Origin: an uncultured Selenomonadales bacterium
GTDB taxonomy: Bacteria; Bacillota; Negativicutes; Selenomonadales; Selenomonadaceae
Assembly (NCBI GenBank): GCA_947165145.1
Contig: CAMUZG010000014.1
Location: 1 to 58,095, forward strand
DNA length: 58,095 nt
Direction of reading: 5' to 3'
This document shows positions 18,829-26,771 of the stretch, one piece after another (position 1 is the first letter of the stretch; the number at the start of each line of letters is the position of its first letter). The notes beneath the pieces were generated by a model. That model was not told the origin of the DNA and did no database searches. It saw nothing but the letters and a program-made list of their open reading frames with translations. The translations under genes and the position numbers were made by a program.

Positions 18829-19720
18829 AATTTTGGTGACGGCACACATTATGCCCGACGGCGACGCAATCGGCTCGACGCTCGCGGCAATGATGATTCT
18901 TCGCTCAATCGGCAAGGACGCTCAAGTTTACATTGACGACAGCGTCAGAAAAAATTTGCACGCGTTGCCGAGTTTTAACGAGATACGCCGACCGACAGCC
19001 GACGAAACTTTTGACGCAGAACTTCTGCTGATTCTCGACACTTCCGCCGAAAGGATTGGCAATGTCCGCAAGCTCACCGACGCGCCGACTTTGAATATCG
19101 ATCATCACGTCACGAACAGCGGTGCTGAGGTCGACGAACTTTATCTTGAGCCCGACGCCGCCGCGACTTGCGAAATAATTTTCAAACTCGCCCGCGAACT
19201 CAACGCGACGATTACGCCCGAAATTGCAACGTGCCTTTACACGGGGCTTGCGACGGACACGGGCTTTTTTCAATTCAGCAACACCAGCGCGGAAACTCTC
19301 GCCATTGCCTCGGAGCTCATCGCGTGCGGCGTCAGTCCGAATTTCATTTCCGAACAGATTGAAAGCAAATCGCTTGCCGAAGTTCTCGGACTGGCTCACG
19401 CGCTCAGTACGCTCAAAATGTATTTCGACGACAAAGTTGCCGGCATGATGATTGACCACGAGGCTTCCAAGCAGTTCGAGTCGACCGAAGGCTTTATCGA
19501 CGAAATTCGCGTAATTGATACCGTTGACGTGGCGTTTTTGATAACGGAGAAGGCACCGAACTTTTGTCGCGTGAGCATGCGTTCAAAGGGCGTCGACGTA
19601 TCGAAAATTGCCAACGTGCTCGGCGGCGGCGGTCACATTCGCGCGGCAGGTTGTTCGTTAAAAATGTCGCTTGCGGACGCGGAAAAAACTTTGATTGCGG
19701 CGATAGGCTCGGCGATATGA
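18779..19720 (+). CDS. nrnA: DHH-family bifunctional oligoribonuclease / PAP phosphatase NrnA
   Basis: A 313-aa cytoplasmic phosphoesterase. The family degrades very short RNA oligonucleotides and dephosphorylates 3'-phosphoadenosine 5'-phosphate. The DHH domain shows the metal-binding series TAHIMPDGDAIGS (H23, D27, D29), LILDTS (D87) and NIDHHVTN (D108-H109-H110). The C-terminal DHHA1 domain ends in the nucleotide-binding GGGGHIRAAGC. The start ATG at 18779 lies inside rbfA behind GGGGAACG; earlier in-frame starts would add 25 residues unlike the family. The stop overlaps the truB start (ATGA). The order rbfA-nrnA-truB is classical for Firmicutes. Confidence 0.93.
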   Translation: MLITLQQAAQKIRSVNKILVTAHIMPDGDAIGSTLAAMMILRSIGKDAQVYIDDSVRKNLHALPSFNEIRRPTADETFDAELLLILDTSAERIGNVRKLTDAPTLNIDHHVTNSGAEVDELYLEPDAAATCEIIFKLARELNATITPEIATCLYTGLATDTGFFQFSNTSAETLAIASELIACGVSPNFISEQIESKSLAEVLGLAHALSTLKMYFDDKVAGMMIDHEASKQFESTEGFIDEIRVIDTVDVAFLITEKAPNFCRVSMRSKGVDVSKIANVLGGGGHIRAAGCSLKMSLADAEKTLIAAIGSAI

Positions 19721-20574
19721 ACGGCGGCTTTATCAACCTGAACAAGCCCGCAGGTATGACAAGTCACGACGCCGTTAATCGCGTGCGGAAAATTTTTTTG
19801 ACGCGGAAAGTCGGGCATGCCGGAACACTCGACCCGCAAGCTTCGGGAGTTTTGCCGATTGCCGTCGGACGCGCGACGAAGTTCATCGAATATCTTGCCG
19901 ATTGCGACAAAAGTTATCGGGCGGAAATTTTGTTCGGCACCGCGACTGACAGCGGCGACCTTGACGGCGAAATCGTTGCTCGCGCAGAAAATTTCATCAT
20001 GCCGAACGTCGACGACATCAACGCCGCGCTGAAATTTTTTGTCGGGGAAATTGACCAGACTCCGCCGAAGTTCTCCGCGATAAAAATTCACGGACGCAAA
20101 GCTTACGACCTTGCCAGAAAAAATTTGGCGTTTGAAATGCCGATTCGCCGCGTGAAAATTTTTCGCTTGGAACTCGTCGACCTCAACGAAAATTCCGCGA
20201 CGATTGACCTTGACTGCGGCAAGGGCACGTACATTCGCAGCTTGGCGGTTGATTTGGGCGAACGGCTCCATTTGCCCGCGACGCTGAAAAATTTGATTCG
20301 GACTCGTGTCGGCGACTTCAACTTGAATGACGCGCTGACTTTCGACAATCTCGACCTGCGCGGACTTCTGCCGATTGACGCGTGCTTGAATCATCTGCCG
20401 ATGTTTGAGCTTGCCGAACATAGAGTTCGCGCCTTCGTGAACGGTTTGCCCACGACGATTGACCATGCCGACGAAAAAAATCTGCGTGTCGTCTCGAACG
20501 GACAATTTCTCGGCGTTGGACGGATTGAACGCGGTGAGCTTCGTTCGTCGAAAATAATTTCCTGCGCCGATTGA
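19717..20574 (+). CDS. truB: tRNA pseudouridine(55) synthase TruB
   Basis: A 285-aa enzyme that makes pseudouridine 55 in the T-loop of tRNAs. The start ATG at 19717 overlaps the nrnA stop as ATGA, giving MNGGFINLNKPAGMTSHDAV. The catalytic motif HAGTLDPQASGVL supplies Asp39, and Tyr (KSYRAEILFG) and RNA-binding motifs follow (GTYIRSLAVDLGE). The C-terminal segment is short and PUA-like. The promoter of rplS begins within the last codons and stop region of truB. Confidence 0.95.
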   Translation: MNGGFINLNKPAGMTSHDAVNRVRKIFLTRKVGHAGTLDPQASGVLPIAVGRATKFIEYLADCDKSYRAEILFGTATDSGDLDGEIVARAENFIMPNVDDINAALKFFVGEIDQTPPKFSAIKIHGRKAYDLARKNLAFEMPIRRVKIFRLELVDLNENSATIDLDCGKGTYIRSLAVDLGERLHLPATLKNLIRTRVGDFNLNDALTFDNLDLRGLLPIDACLNHLPMFELAEHRVRAFVNGLPTTIDHADEKNLRVVSNGQFLGVGRIERGELRSSKIISCAD

Positions 20575-20600
20575 CAGCGACAAAATTTTTATGTTAGACT
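20571..20600 (+). promoter_or_regulatory. Promoter of rplS and short leader
   Basis: TTGACA (20571-20576), 18-nt spacer, TAGACT (20595-20600). The -35 box overlaps the truB stop codon. The leader of about 60 nt to the rplS start includes a small GAGG/CCTC hairpin near 20612-20623. Firmicutes rplS genes often carry an autoregulatory L19 leader; the similarity here is only positional. Confidence 0.6.
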
Positions 20601-20667
20601 TTGCAAATCGTTGAGGCGTTCCTCTGCGTGCGGGCATGAACGTCGGACAAAGATGGGAGGACTTAAC

Positions 20668-21015
20668 TTGAATATCATCGAACTCATTGAACGCGAACAA
20701 CTTCGCGAGAATATCCCGCAATTTGCGCCTGGTGATACCGTTCGTGTTCACGCCAAAATCGTTGAAGGCAACCGCGAACGTATTCAGATTTTTGAAGGCG
20801 TTGTTATCGGTCGTCAAGGCAGCGGTGTCCGTGAAATGTTCACTGTTCGCAGAATTTCTTACGGCGTCGGCGTCGAACGCATGTTCCCTGTACATTCTCC
20901 GCGTGTCGACAAAATCGAAGTTGTTCGTCGCGGCGCAGTTCGTCGTGCGAAACTTTACTATCTGCGCAAACTCACGGGCAAAGCTGCTCGTATCAAAGAG
21001 AAGAAGCAAAAATAA
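20668..21015 (+). CDS. rplS: 50S ribosomal protein L19
   Basis: A 115-aa ribosomal protein at the 30S/50S interface. The TTG at 20668 behind GGGAGGAC gives the family-typical N-terminus [13 protein letters not shown]; an upstream in-frame ATG at 20611 would add 19 unrelated residues. The conserved core [19 protein letters not shown], the [19 protein letters not shown] stretch and the basic tail [15 protein letters not shown] are present. A strong terminator follows. In many genomes rplS follows rimM-trmD; those genes are not adjacent here. Confidence 0.97.
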   Translation: MNIIELIEREQLRENIPQFAPGDTVRVHAKIVEGNRERIQIFEGVVIGRQGSGVREMFTVRRISYGVGVERMFPVHSPRVDKIEVVRRGAVRRAKLYYLRKLTGKAARIKEKKQK

Positions 21016-21034
21016 TTTCGGGCGACTGCTCATC

Positions 21035-21071
21035 AAAAAATCCCTCGGACTTGACGTTCGGGGGATTTTTT
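21035..21071. terminator. Bidirectional terminator between rplS and ilvE
   Basis: AAAAAATCCC pairs with GGGATTTTTT, extended by a GC-containing inner stem and a 5-nt loop. A-tract and T-tract flanks let it work for rplS (+) and ilvE (-). Confidence 0.85.
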
Positions 21072-21074
21072 CAA

Positions 21075-21106
21075 TTTGGAATTAGGAATTTGGAATTTGG
21101 AATGTG
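21075..21106. repeat. Short heptamer repeat (TTAGGAA/TTTGGAA type)
   Basis: Tandem variants of ggaatta/ggaattt between the rplS terminator and the ilvE stop codon. The same family occurs near 30646, 44401, 45651 and 51158. Confidence 0.7.
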
Positions 21107-21111
21107 AAATT

Positions 21112-22188
21112 TTAATACTCGCCGGCAACCTCGATAAAGCCGAAAGTGTCCTCGACTTCGCCGACATGCAAACCTTCAATGAAATCGTACATCTTCTGCG
21201 CGAAGGCACCGATTTTTCCGTCGCCGATAACGTAATCATGATCTTTGTAGCGCAAGACGCCGACGGGCGAAATTACAGCCGCAGTGCCGCTACCGAAAAC
21301 TTCTTCCAAGCGACCATCTTCCTGCGCGGCAATCACTTCGTCAATCGAAATTCTGCGTTCGACAACGGGCATTCCCCAAGCTTTTGCGATTTGATTGACA
21401 GTGCGACGCGTGATACCGTCAAGAATCGACGTCTGAATCTGCGGCGACGGTGAGACAATCTCGCCGTTAATCTTGAACAAAATGTTCATCGAGCCGACTT
21501 CCTCAATGTACTTGCGTTCGACGCCGTCAAGCCAAAGAACTTGGTCAAAACCGATTTCGTGAGCGACAAGCCCCGCGTGAAGACTCGCCGCGTAATTGGC
21601 AGGAGTTTTGGCAGCACCGAGACCGCCACGAACCGCACGGACGTATTTGTCCTCGACGAGAATTTTGACGGGCGCGAAACCGTGAGCGTAGTACGCCGCG
21701 ACGGGCGACATGATAATCATAAACTTGTACTTTTTGCTGACGCTGACGCCCAAAACCTCATCAGTGGCAAAAACGAATGGGCGAATGTACAGGCTTTGAC
21801 CTTTCTCGGTCGGTATCCAATCTTTGTCAATGTCGACAAGTTTGAGCAAACCTTCATGCGCAACGTCAAACGGGATTTCGGGAATGTCGAGAATTTTGGC
21901 GGAACGATTGAGACGTTGCAAATGGTCTTTCGCGCGGAAGATGACGGCTTTGTTGCCTTGACGATAAGCCTTCATGCCCTCGAAAATCGCTTGACCGTAG
22001 TGGAGCGTTGCGTTTGCCGGGTCGATAGAAATTTTTTCGTGTGGAACAATGCGGGCGTCGTGCCAACCTTGCGCGGTGTCATAATCCAAAACGAACATAT
22101 AATCGGTAAAGTGCGTGCCGAATCCGATTTTAGAAACGTCAGGCTTTGTCTTGAAAGTTTTAGCCTCAACGAATTTGATGTCAGCCAT
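21112..22188 (-). CDS. ilvE: Branched-chain amino acid aminotransferase
   Basis: A 358-aa fold-type IV PLP aminotransferase that transfers amino groups between glutamate and leucine, isoleucine or valine. The PLP lysine is Lys194 in GGLGAAKTPANYAAS. Other family motifs are YGQAIFEGMKAYR, RPFVFATDE and the phosphate-binding region FGSGTAAVISPVG. The length matches the larger BCAT type (about 340-360 aa) rather than the 300-aa IlvE type. The start ATG at 22188 follows AGGAGG. The gene lies 18 nt after the P-loop/Asp23-like gene and probably shares its transcript. Confidence 0.92.
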   Translation of the reverse strand: MADIKFVEAKTFKTKPDVSKIGFGTHFTDYMFVLDYDTAQGWHDARIVPHEKISIDPANATLHYGQAIFEGMKAYRQGNKAVIFRAKDHLQRLNRSAKILDIPEIPFDVAHEGLLKLVDIDKDWIPTEKGQSLYIRPFVFATDEVLGVSVSKKYKFMIIMSPVAAYYAHGFAPVKILVEDKYVRAVRGGLGAAKTPANYAASLHAGLVAHEIGFDQVLWLDGVERKYIEEVGSMNILFKINGEIVSPSPQIQTSILDGITRRTVNQIAKAWGMPVVERRISIDEVIAAQEDGRLEEVFGSGTAAVISPVGVLRYKDHDYVIGDGKIGAFAQKMYDFIEGLHVGEVEDTFGFIEVAGEY

Positions 22189-22206
22189 TAAAAATTCCTC
22201 CTAAGT

Positions 22207-23067
22207 TCAAAAAAATTTTCTGCGTGAGCTCGGTCGCGGCTCAATGTACAGCGCGCGAACGCTTATGTCAACCGCGTGAACAATCATGCCCGTTGTAAAT
22301 TCGACTGCCTCGCGAACTTTGCTTTGTGTCTGCCTAATCAGCGTCGGAATGTGGTTGCCGTAGCTCAAGACGACTTCGCAGGAGATTGTTAAGCCGCGGT
22401 CATTGTCGCCGTTTCGCAGATGTTTGACCGTCACGTTCTTCAAAGTCTTGACGAATTCGCGCGCCTTGATGATTTTCTCGACGATTAATTGAATAACTTT
22501 GTCGTCGATAATTAGTTTGCCGTAGTAGCTGAAGACGGGTCTGACGATTGATTTTTCACCGAGTTTGCGCCGACGAACGTTCGACTGCTTGAAGATTGAT
22601 TGCAACGGATTGACAAGATAGCCTGAAAAGTGCGGCTTGAGTTCGATTGTCGGCACGGGGATGATGTGCTTGCCCTCCTTCAGGCGGTGGAATTGTGCAG
22701 TTGCAATTTCGGAGCGCGACGCGATGTCTTCAATGCGAATGATGAGTTGGATTGACGGGAGTTTAAGTTTCTCCGTGATTTTGCGAACCATGCTTTCGGA
22801 CGTGCCGATGACTAAAATTCTGTGTGGCTGTATCTTTTGAATTGCTTCGCGAACGTCTTCGGCATGACCGGGCAGAACAAAGATTGCACGTCGTACCGCC
22901 ATGATTTTACTTTTCTCCGTCTTCGCCGATTCGCCGGCGATGATGTGACCGTCTTTAATCAAAATGCCGTCGTCGATGATGGCGTCAGCGTTGTAGTCGC
23001 GGGCGACTTGCAGGGCGCGATGACTTTTGCCGGTGCCGCTCGGTCCGACCAATGCAATCACGTCCAT
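22207..23067 (-). CDS. P-loop ATPase with C-terminal Asp23/Gls24-like domain
   Basis: A 286-aa protein starting at ATG 23067 behind GGGAGGTG; the longer frame to 23100 lacks an SD. Residues 1-20 carry a Walker A motif (ALVGPSGTGKSHRA). The next half has nucleotide-kinase-like features (DAIIDDGILIKDGHIIAG, RILVIGTSESMVRKI). The last 100 residues (VIQLIVEKIIKA, GLTISCEVVLSYGNHIPTL, VREAVEFTTGMIVHAVDISV) resemble Asp23/Gls24 envelope-stress proteins. A kinase-like ATPase fused to such a domain suggests a regulatory or envelope-stress role, but this is inference. Next to ilvE. Confidence 0.7.
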   Translation of the reverse strand: MDVIALVGPSGTGKSHRALQVARDYNADAIIDDGILIKDGHIIAGESAKTEKSKIMAVRRAIFVLPGHAEDVREAIQKIQPHRILVIGTSESMVRKITEKLKLPSIQLIIRIEDIASRSEIATAQFHRLKEGKHIIPVPTIELKPHFSGYLVNPLQSIFKQSNVRRRKLGEKSIVRPVFSYYGKLIIDDKVIQLIVEKIIKAREFVKTLKNVTVKHLRNGDNDRGLTISCEVVLSYGNHIPTLIRQTQSKVREAVEFTTGMIVHAVDISVRALYIEPRPSSRRKFF

Positions 23068-23366
23068 AAGAACACCTCCCCTCAAAAAATATTTTGCCAC
23101 AAAGTCAATTCAAATGCAATGTGGGGCGTGACTTGTGCAGTGTTTTCGCAAACGAAGCGTTGAAATTGAATTCAAATTTGATGATCAACTTTTCTTTTGC
23201 GTGCCCAAAAGAAAAGTTGCAAAAGAAAAAGGCACCTCGCAGGGGCGTTCAGTCGTAACGAATCCAATGTTGTGACTACTCGTGGCTCATAGTGCCGTCA
23301 AATGAAACATCCTGTTTCAGTTGCCGGCGGGGAGCCGACATCCCTGTCGGCTCCAAAGTTCGTCAA
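23068..23366. repeat. Intergenic region with three strong hairpins
   Basis: No gene is seen. It contains a perfect 14-bp inverted repeat with a 6-nt loop (arms 23186-23199 and 23206-23219, CAACTTTTCTTTTG and its complement), a 7-bp hairpin TGAAACA/TGTTTCA (23303-23319) and a 10-bp hairpin GGAGCCGACA/TGTCGGCTCC with loop TCCC (23331-23354). None has a clear T-tract, so they look more like dispersed palindromic repeats than terminators. The last two could protect or end the recN transcript. Confidence 0.6.
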
Positions 23367-24989
23367 TCAGTTCAAAGCGATTTTGAATTTTTTTGCCGAC
23401 GCAATCATTTCGCGGGCGTTCTTCAATGATACAGCTGATTCTTCGCCCGAAGCCATGCGCGATATTTCGGCGACACGTCCAATTTCGTCAAGCGGTGTGA
23501 TTTTCGTGACAGTGCGCCCGTCAAGCTCTGACTTGATTATCTGCAGGTGAACGTCCGCCATGCTTGCGATTTGTGCCAAATGTGTGACACACAGCACTTG
23601 TCGACCGCGCGCGACTTTGGCGATACATTCAGCGACTGTCTTTGCCGTCACGCCGCCCAATCCCGCGTCGATTTCGTCGAAAACCATTGTTGACGCTGAG
23701 TTTTCGCGACCAGCCGTCACTGCTTTGATTGCCAACGAGATTCTCGACAGTTCGCCGCCGCTCACGACTTTCGACAGGGAAAATTTTTCTTCGCCGATGT
23801 TCGCGCTGAAAAGTATGTCGACCGTGTCGCCGCCGCGTGATGATAATTTTTCTGCCGCCGTCACGACGATTTCAAATTGTGCGTGAGACATGCCCAATCG
23901 CCGAATTTCCCGTTCAATCGCCGTGCTCAACGATTTCGCCGACGTTAACCGCATTTGCAACAGGTTCGCCGCGCAGATTTTTGTTTGACGTTCGAGTTCG
24001 GTGATTGTCCGCTGTAGTTCCGAAATGTCCGCGTCGAAGTTTTCTGCCGAAGAAATTTCTTCGCGAATCGTTGTCAGCCGCCGCAAAATTTCGTTGACCG
24101 ATGCGCCGTACTTTTGCTTGAGCTTGAAAATCACGTCAGCCCGCGCATGAAGTTCGTCGAGACGTTCGGGCGAAAAATCCAAATCCTCGCCGTAATCGCG
24201 AACTTCGTCGTAAGCCTCGCGCAACAAAATTTCAGCGTCCTCCAAAAGTTTTCGCGCCGAATTCAATTTATCGTCGTAACGCGCCACGTCGTCCAAATTC
24301 TTCGCCACGTGAGCCAATGCCGTCAAAATGTCGCCGTCGCCGTCATTGAGCAACTGCGCGGACTGTCGAACGTCCTCGGCAATTTTTTCGGCGTGCGACA
24401 ACTTTTTAATCTCCGCGTCAATCAGGTCGTCCTCGTCAGGTTTAAGATGTGCCGAAGAAATTTCCCGTGCCTGCCAACGCAAAAAATCCAGTCGCTGAAG
24501 ATTGTCCGTCCGCGCAGATAATTTTTTCTCCAACGTTCGCGATTGAGCCGTCAGCGCACGATAAAGCCGCCGAAAATTTTCAAGCTCGCGCAAAATTTTT
24601 TCGTCGTCAATCAACGCGTAGATATTTTCTTCGCGAAGGAGTGCCAAATTTTTATTTTGCCCGTGAACGTCAACGAGTGTTGCGCCGATTTTTTTCAGTG
24701 CCGCCAAAGTTATCGGTTTGCCGTCAACCGTGACGGAATTTTTCGTTGTGCGCGAAATCGTCCGCTCAATCGTCAAGCCCGTCGAAAATTTTGCTTCGAC
24801 ACGCAGGAAGTCTGCGCCTTTGCGAATTTGGTTGACGCCGACGCGATTGCCGAGGATTGTGCCGAGCGCGTCAATCAGAATCGATTTGCCCGCACCGGTT
24901 TCGCCCGTCAAGATGTTGAGCCCGTTGCCGAACTCGACCGTGACATTTTCAATCAGCGCGAAGTTTTCAACCGTTAAAGTCGTCAGCAT
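23367..24989 (-). CDS. recN: DNA repair protein RecN
   Basis: A 540-aa SMC-like ATPase acting early in double-strand-break repair. The N-terminal Walker A motif is GETGAGKSILIDALG (from about residue 29). Long coiled-coil arms span roughly residues 150-380 (for example LTTIREEISSAENFDADISE). The C-terminal ATPase half shows the signature VVSGGELSRISLAIK and Walker B TMVFDEIDAGLGG. The length is close to the usual 550-570. It starts immediately after the pyrE stop (TAA then ATG), so translation is coupled to the pyrimidine genes; an arginine repressor gene, often beside recN in Firmicutes, is absent here. Confidence 0.95.
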   Translation of the reverse strand: MLTTLTVENFALIENVTVEFGNGLNILTGETGAGKSILIDALGTILGNRVGVNQIRKGADFLRVEAKFSTGLTIERTISRTTKNSVTVDGKPITLAALKKIGATLVDVHGQNKNLALLREENIYALIDDEKILRELENFRRLYRALTAQSRTLEKKLSARTDNLQRLDFLRWQAREISSAHLKPDEDDLIDAEIKKLSHAEKIAEDVRQSAQLLNDGDGDILTALAHVAKNLDDVARYDDKLNSARKLLEDAEILLREAYDEVRDYGEDLDFSPERLDELHARADVIFKLKQKYGASVNEILRRLTTIREEISSAENFDADISELQRTITELERQTKICAANLLQMRLTSAKSLSTAIEREIRRLGMSHAQFEIVVTAAEKLSSRGGDTVDILFSANIGEEKFSLSKVVSGGELSRISLAIKAVTAGRENSASTMVFDEIDAGLGGVTAKTVAECIAKVARGRQVLCVTHLAQIASMADVHLQIIKSELDGRTVTKITPLDEIGRVAEISRMASGEESAVSLKNAREMIASAKKFKIALN

Positions 24990-25568
24990 TTATTTTTTGC
25001 CCGTGGAGCCGCGTTTGGTGAGCGGGACACCGTCTTTGCACAACGGACAATCTTCGGGCGTGTAAGTCTCAACGTCCATGTGAAGCAGCGCGAAACTCGG
25101 CACATCGTCGAAAGTGGCTTTGCCGCCCGACCTGTCAACTAACATCGCAACCGCAACGGGGACGCCGCCGAACTTTTTGACGACGTCAATGACTTCGCGA
25201 ACCGAGCCGCCCGTCGTGACAACATCCTCGACGATAAGAACGCGTTCGCCTTCGTGCAACGTGAATCCGCGCCGAAAAGTCATTACGCCGTCGACGCGTT
25301 CAGTGAAAATCGCGCGGGTGCCCAAAGCTTTGCCGGTCTCATGAGCCAAAATTATTCCGCCCGTCACGGGTCCGACAACAGTTTCAATCTGTGCGCCTTT
25401 AAAATGTTCAGCAATCGCTTTGCAAAGTTTTTCAGTCATTTCGGGGTGTTGGAGCACGTTGAATTTCTCGACGTAATGCGGCGAGTGTCGGAGAGATGTC
25501 AGCAAAAAATGCCCAGTCATTATCGCGCCTGTCTCAACCAACAAGTCGTAAACTTCTTTTTCGGTCAT
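24990..25568 (-). CDS. pyrE: Orotate phosphoribosyltransferase
   Basis: A 192-aa enzyme converting orotate and PRPP to OMP, the fifth step of UMP synthesis. The PRPP-binding motif is VLIVEDVVTTGGSV; a phosphate/catalytic-loop region is seen around ERVDGVMTFRRGF. The form resembles the 190-aa archaeal/Firmicutes type, with a C-terminal CPLCKDGVPLTKRG extension that contains a Cys pair. The start ATG at 25568 overlaps the pyrF stop (ATGA), showing coupled translation with the next enzyme of the pathway. Confidence 0.94.
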   Translation of the reverse strand: MTEKEVYDLLVETGAIMTGHFLLTSLRHSPHYVEKFNVLQHPEMTEKLCKAIAEHFKGAQIETVVGPVTGGIILAHETGKALGTRAIFTERVDGVMTFRRGFTLHEGERVLIVEDVVTTGGSVREVIDVVKKFGGVPVAVAMLVDRSGGKATFDDVPSFALLHMDVETYTPEDCPLCKDGVPLTKRGSTGKK

Positions 25569-26275
25569 GATAAAACGTCTCCCATCTCTGCCAAAATTTT
25601 TAAAGCCGCCTCGCGTGGATTTTGTGCTGCTCGAATCGGTCGCCCGATTACCAAATGCGTCGCGCCGTTTTGAAGTGCCGCTGCCGGTGTCGAAATTCTG
25701 CTTTGGTCGTCAATGTTCGCGCCTGCAGGTCTGATTCCAGGTGTCACGATTAAAAAATTTTTTCCGCAAGCGTCGTGAATTGATTTTGCTTCCTGCGGTG
25801 ACGCTACAACGCCGTCAAGCCCCGCCGATTGTGCAAGTTTCGCGAACTCAACGACTTGCTCAGAAATTTTCAATGCACCGCACCATTCCGCTTGATTTAT
25901 GCTGGTCAAGACTGTTACCGCAATCAATTTCGGTTTTTCGACGCCGCGACGTTCGGACTCGTCACGCAAAGCATCAGCGGCAGTTTTCATCATCGTGTAG
26001 CCGCCCGAAGCGTGCAGGTTCAAAATATTTGCGCCGAGACTCATCAACGAACACATTCCGCCCGCAACGGTATTCGGGATGTCGTGAAGCTTGAGGTCAA
26101 GGAAAATTTTTTTGTCTTGCGACTTGAGCCAATCCACGACGCTCGGTCCGACGCTGTAAAAAAGTTCCATGCCGACTTTGTAAAAGTTCACGCTGTCGCC
26201 GAGTTCGTTGACCAGATTTTTCACGTCGTCGAACGTGTGGAAATCCAGCGCGATAATCAATCTTTCGTCTGCCAT
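25565..26275 (-). CDS. pyrF: Orotidine 5'-phosphate decarboxylase
   Basis: A 236-aa TIM-barrel enzyme that decarboxylates OMP to UMP. The catalytic Asp-x-Lys-x-x-x-Asp series is in FLDLKLHDIPNTV (D60, K62, D65), with D11 in IIALDFHTF and the phosphate site IVTPGIRP and GRPIRAA. The start at 26275 follows GCGGAGGTG. It precedes pyrE with ATGA overlap. Other pyr genes (carAB, pyrB, pyrC, pyrD) are not in the window. Confidence 0.95.
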   Translation of the reverse strand: MADERLIIALDFHTFDDVKNLVNELGDSVNFYKVGMELFYSVGPSVVDWLKSQDKKIFLDLKLHDIPNTVAGGMCSLMSLGANILNLHASGGYTMMKTAADALRDESERRGVEKPKLIAVTVLTSINQAEWCGALKISEQVVEFAKLAQSAGLDGVVASPQEAKSIHDACGKNFLIVTPGIRPAGANIDDQSRISTPAAALQNGATHLVIGRPIRAAQNPREAALKILAEMGDVLS

Positions 26276-26339
26276 GTCAGCACCTCCGCAAAAAAGTTTA
26301 TCCGAAAAATTCTTTGCCGTGTTTTAAATTCCTGCGCGG

Positions 26340-26771
26340 CTAAAAATTTCGGTTCTGCATTCCCAATTCCAATGTGTGCCAAGCTAAAGTTGCGCATTTA
26401 ACGCGGGCAGGCATTGTCGAAATATTTTTCAAAGCCGCAGCTTCGTCGAGGGCGTCAAGTTCGGTGTCATCAGTGACTTCGCCGTGAATCATCTTGATAA
26501 AAAGTTCCGCAAGGCGTTTGGCTTCTTCGACGGTCTTGCCGCGCATAAGTTCAATCATCATGTCTGTCGACGCCTGCGAAATCGCGCAACCACTGCCGCT
26601 GAACGCCGCATCTTTTATCACGCCGTCAACAACTTCAAGCTCCAAAGTTATTTCATCGCCGCAAGTGGGATTGTGTCCGCGTTCTTTAATCGTCGCGTTC
26701 GGCAACGTCCGCCGATTTTCCCGAGATTTGCTGTGTTCGGCGATTAGTTCGGTGTAAATGTCTTCAAGCAA
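26340..26771 (-). CDS. sufU: Fe-S cluster assembly scaffold SufU
   Basis: A 143-aa SufU/IscU-type protein that accepts sulfur from a SufS-type cysteine desulfurase during Fe-S cluster assembly. Three zinc/cluster-ligand cysteines are visible: C37 in NPTCGDE, C62 in GSGCAISQAS and C126 in RVKCATLAW. The region between C62 and C126 has the SufU-type insertion. I prefer the TTG at 26771 because GGAAGTGA lies upstream; an alternative GTG is at 26780. It overlaps the end of the glycosyltransferase gene by 8 nt. No sufB, C, D or S gene is in the window, which is unusual because Firmicutes normally keep sufU within the suf operon. Confidence 0.88.
   Translation of the reverse strand: MLEDIYTELIAEHSKSRENRRTLPNATIKERGHNPTCGDEITLELEVVDGVIKDAAFSGSGCAISQASTDMMIELMRGKTVEEAKRLAELFIKMIHGEVTDDTELDALDEAAALKNISTMPARVKCATLAWHTLELGMQNRNF

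Noticed and set aside
23155-23240. A possible small basic protein (KRKVAKEKG-like translation) in the recN intergenic region
   Set aside because: The frame is produced by the 14-bp inverted repeat; no start with SD and the sequence is palindromic.
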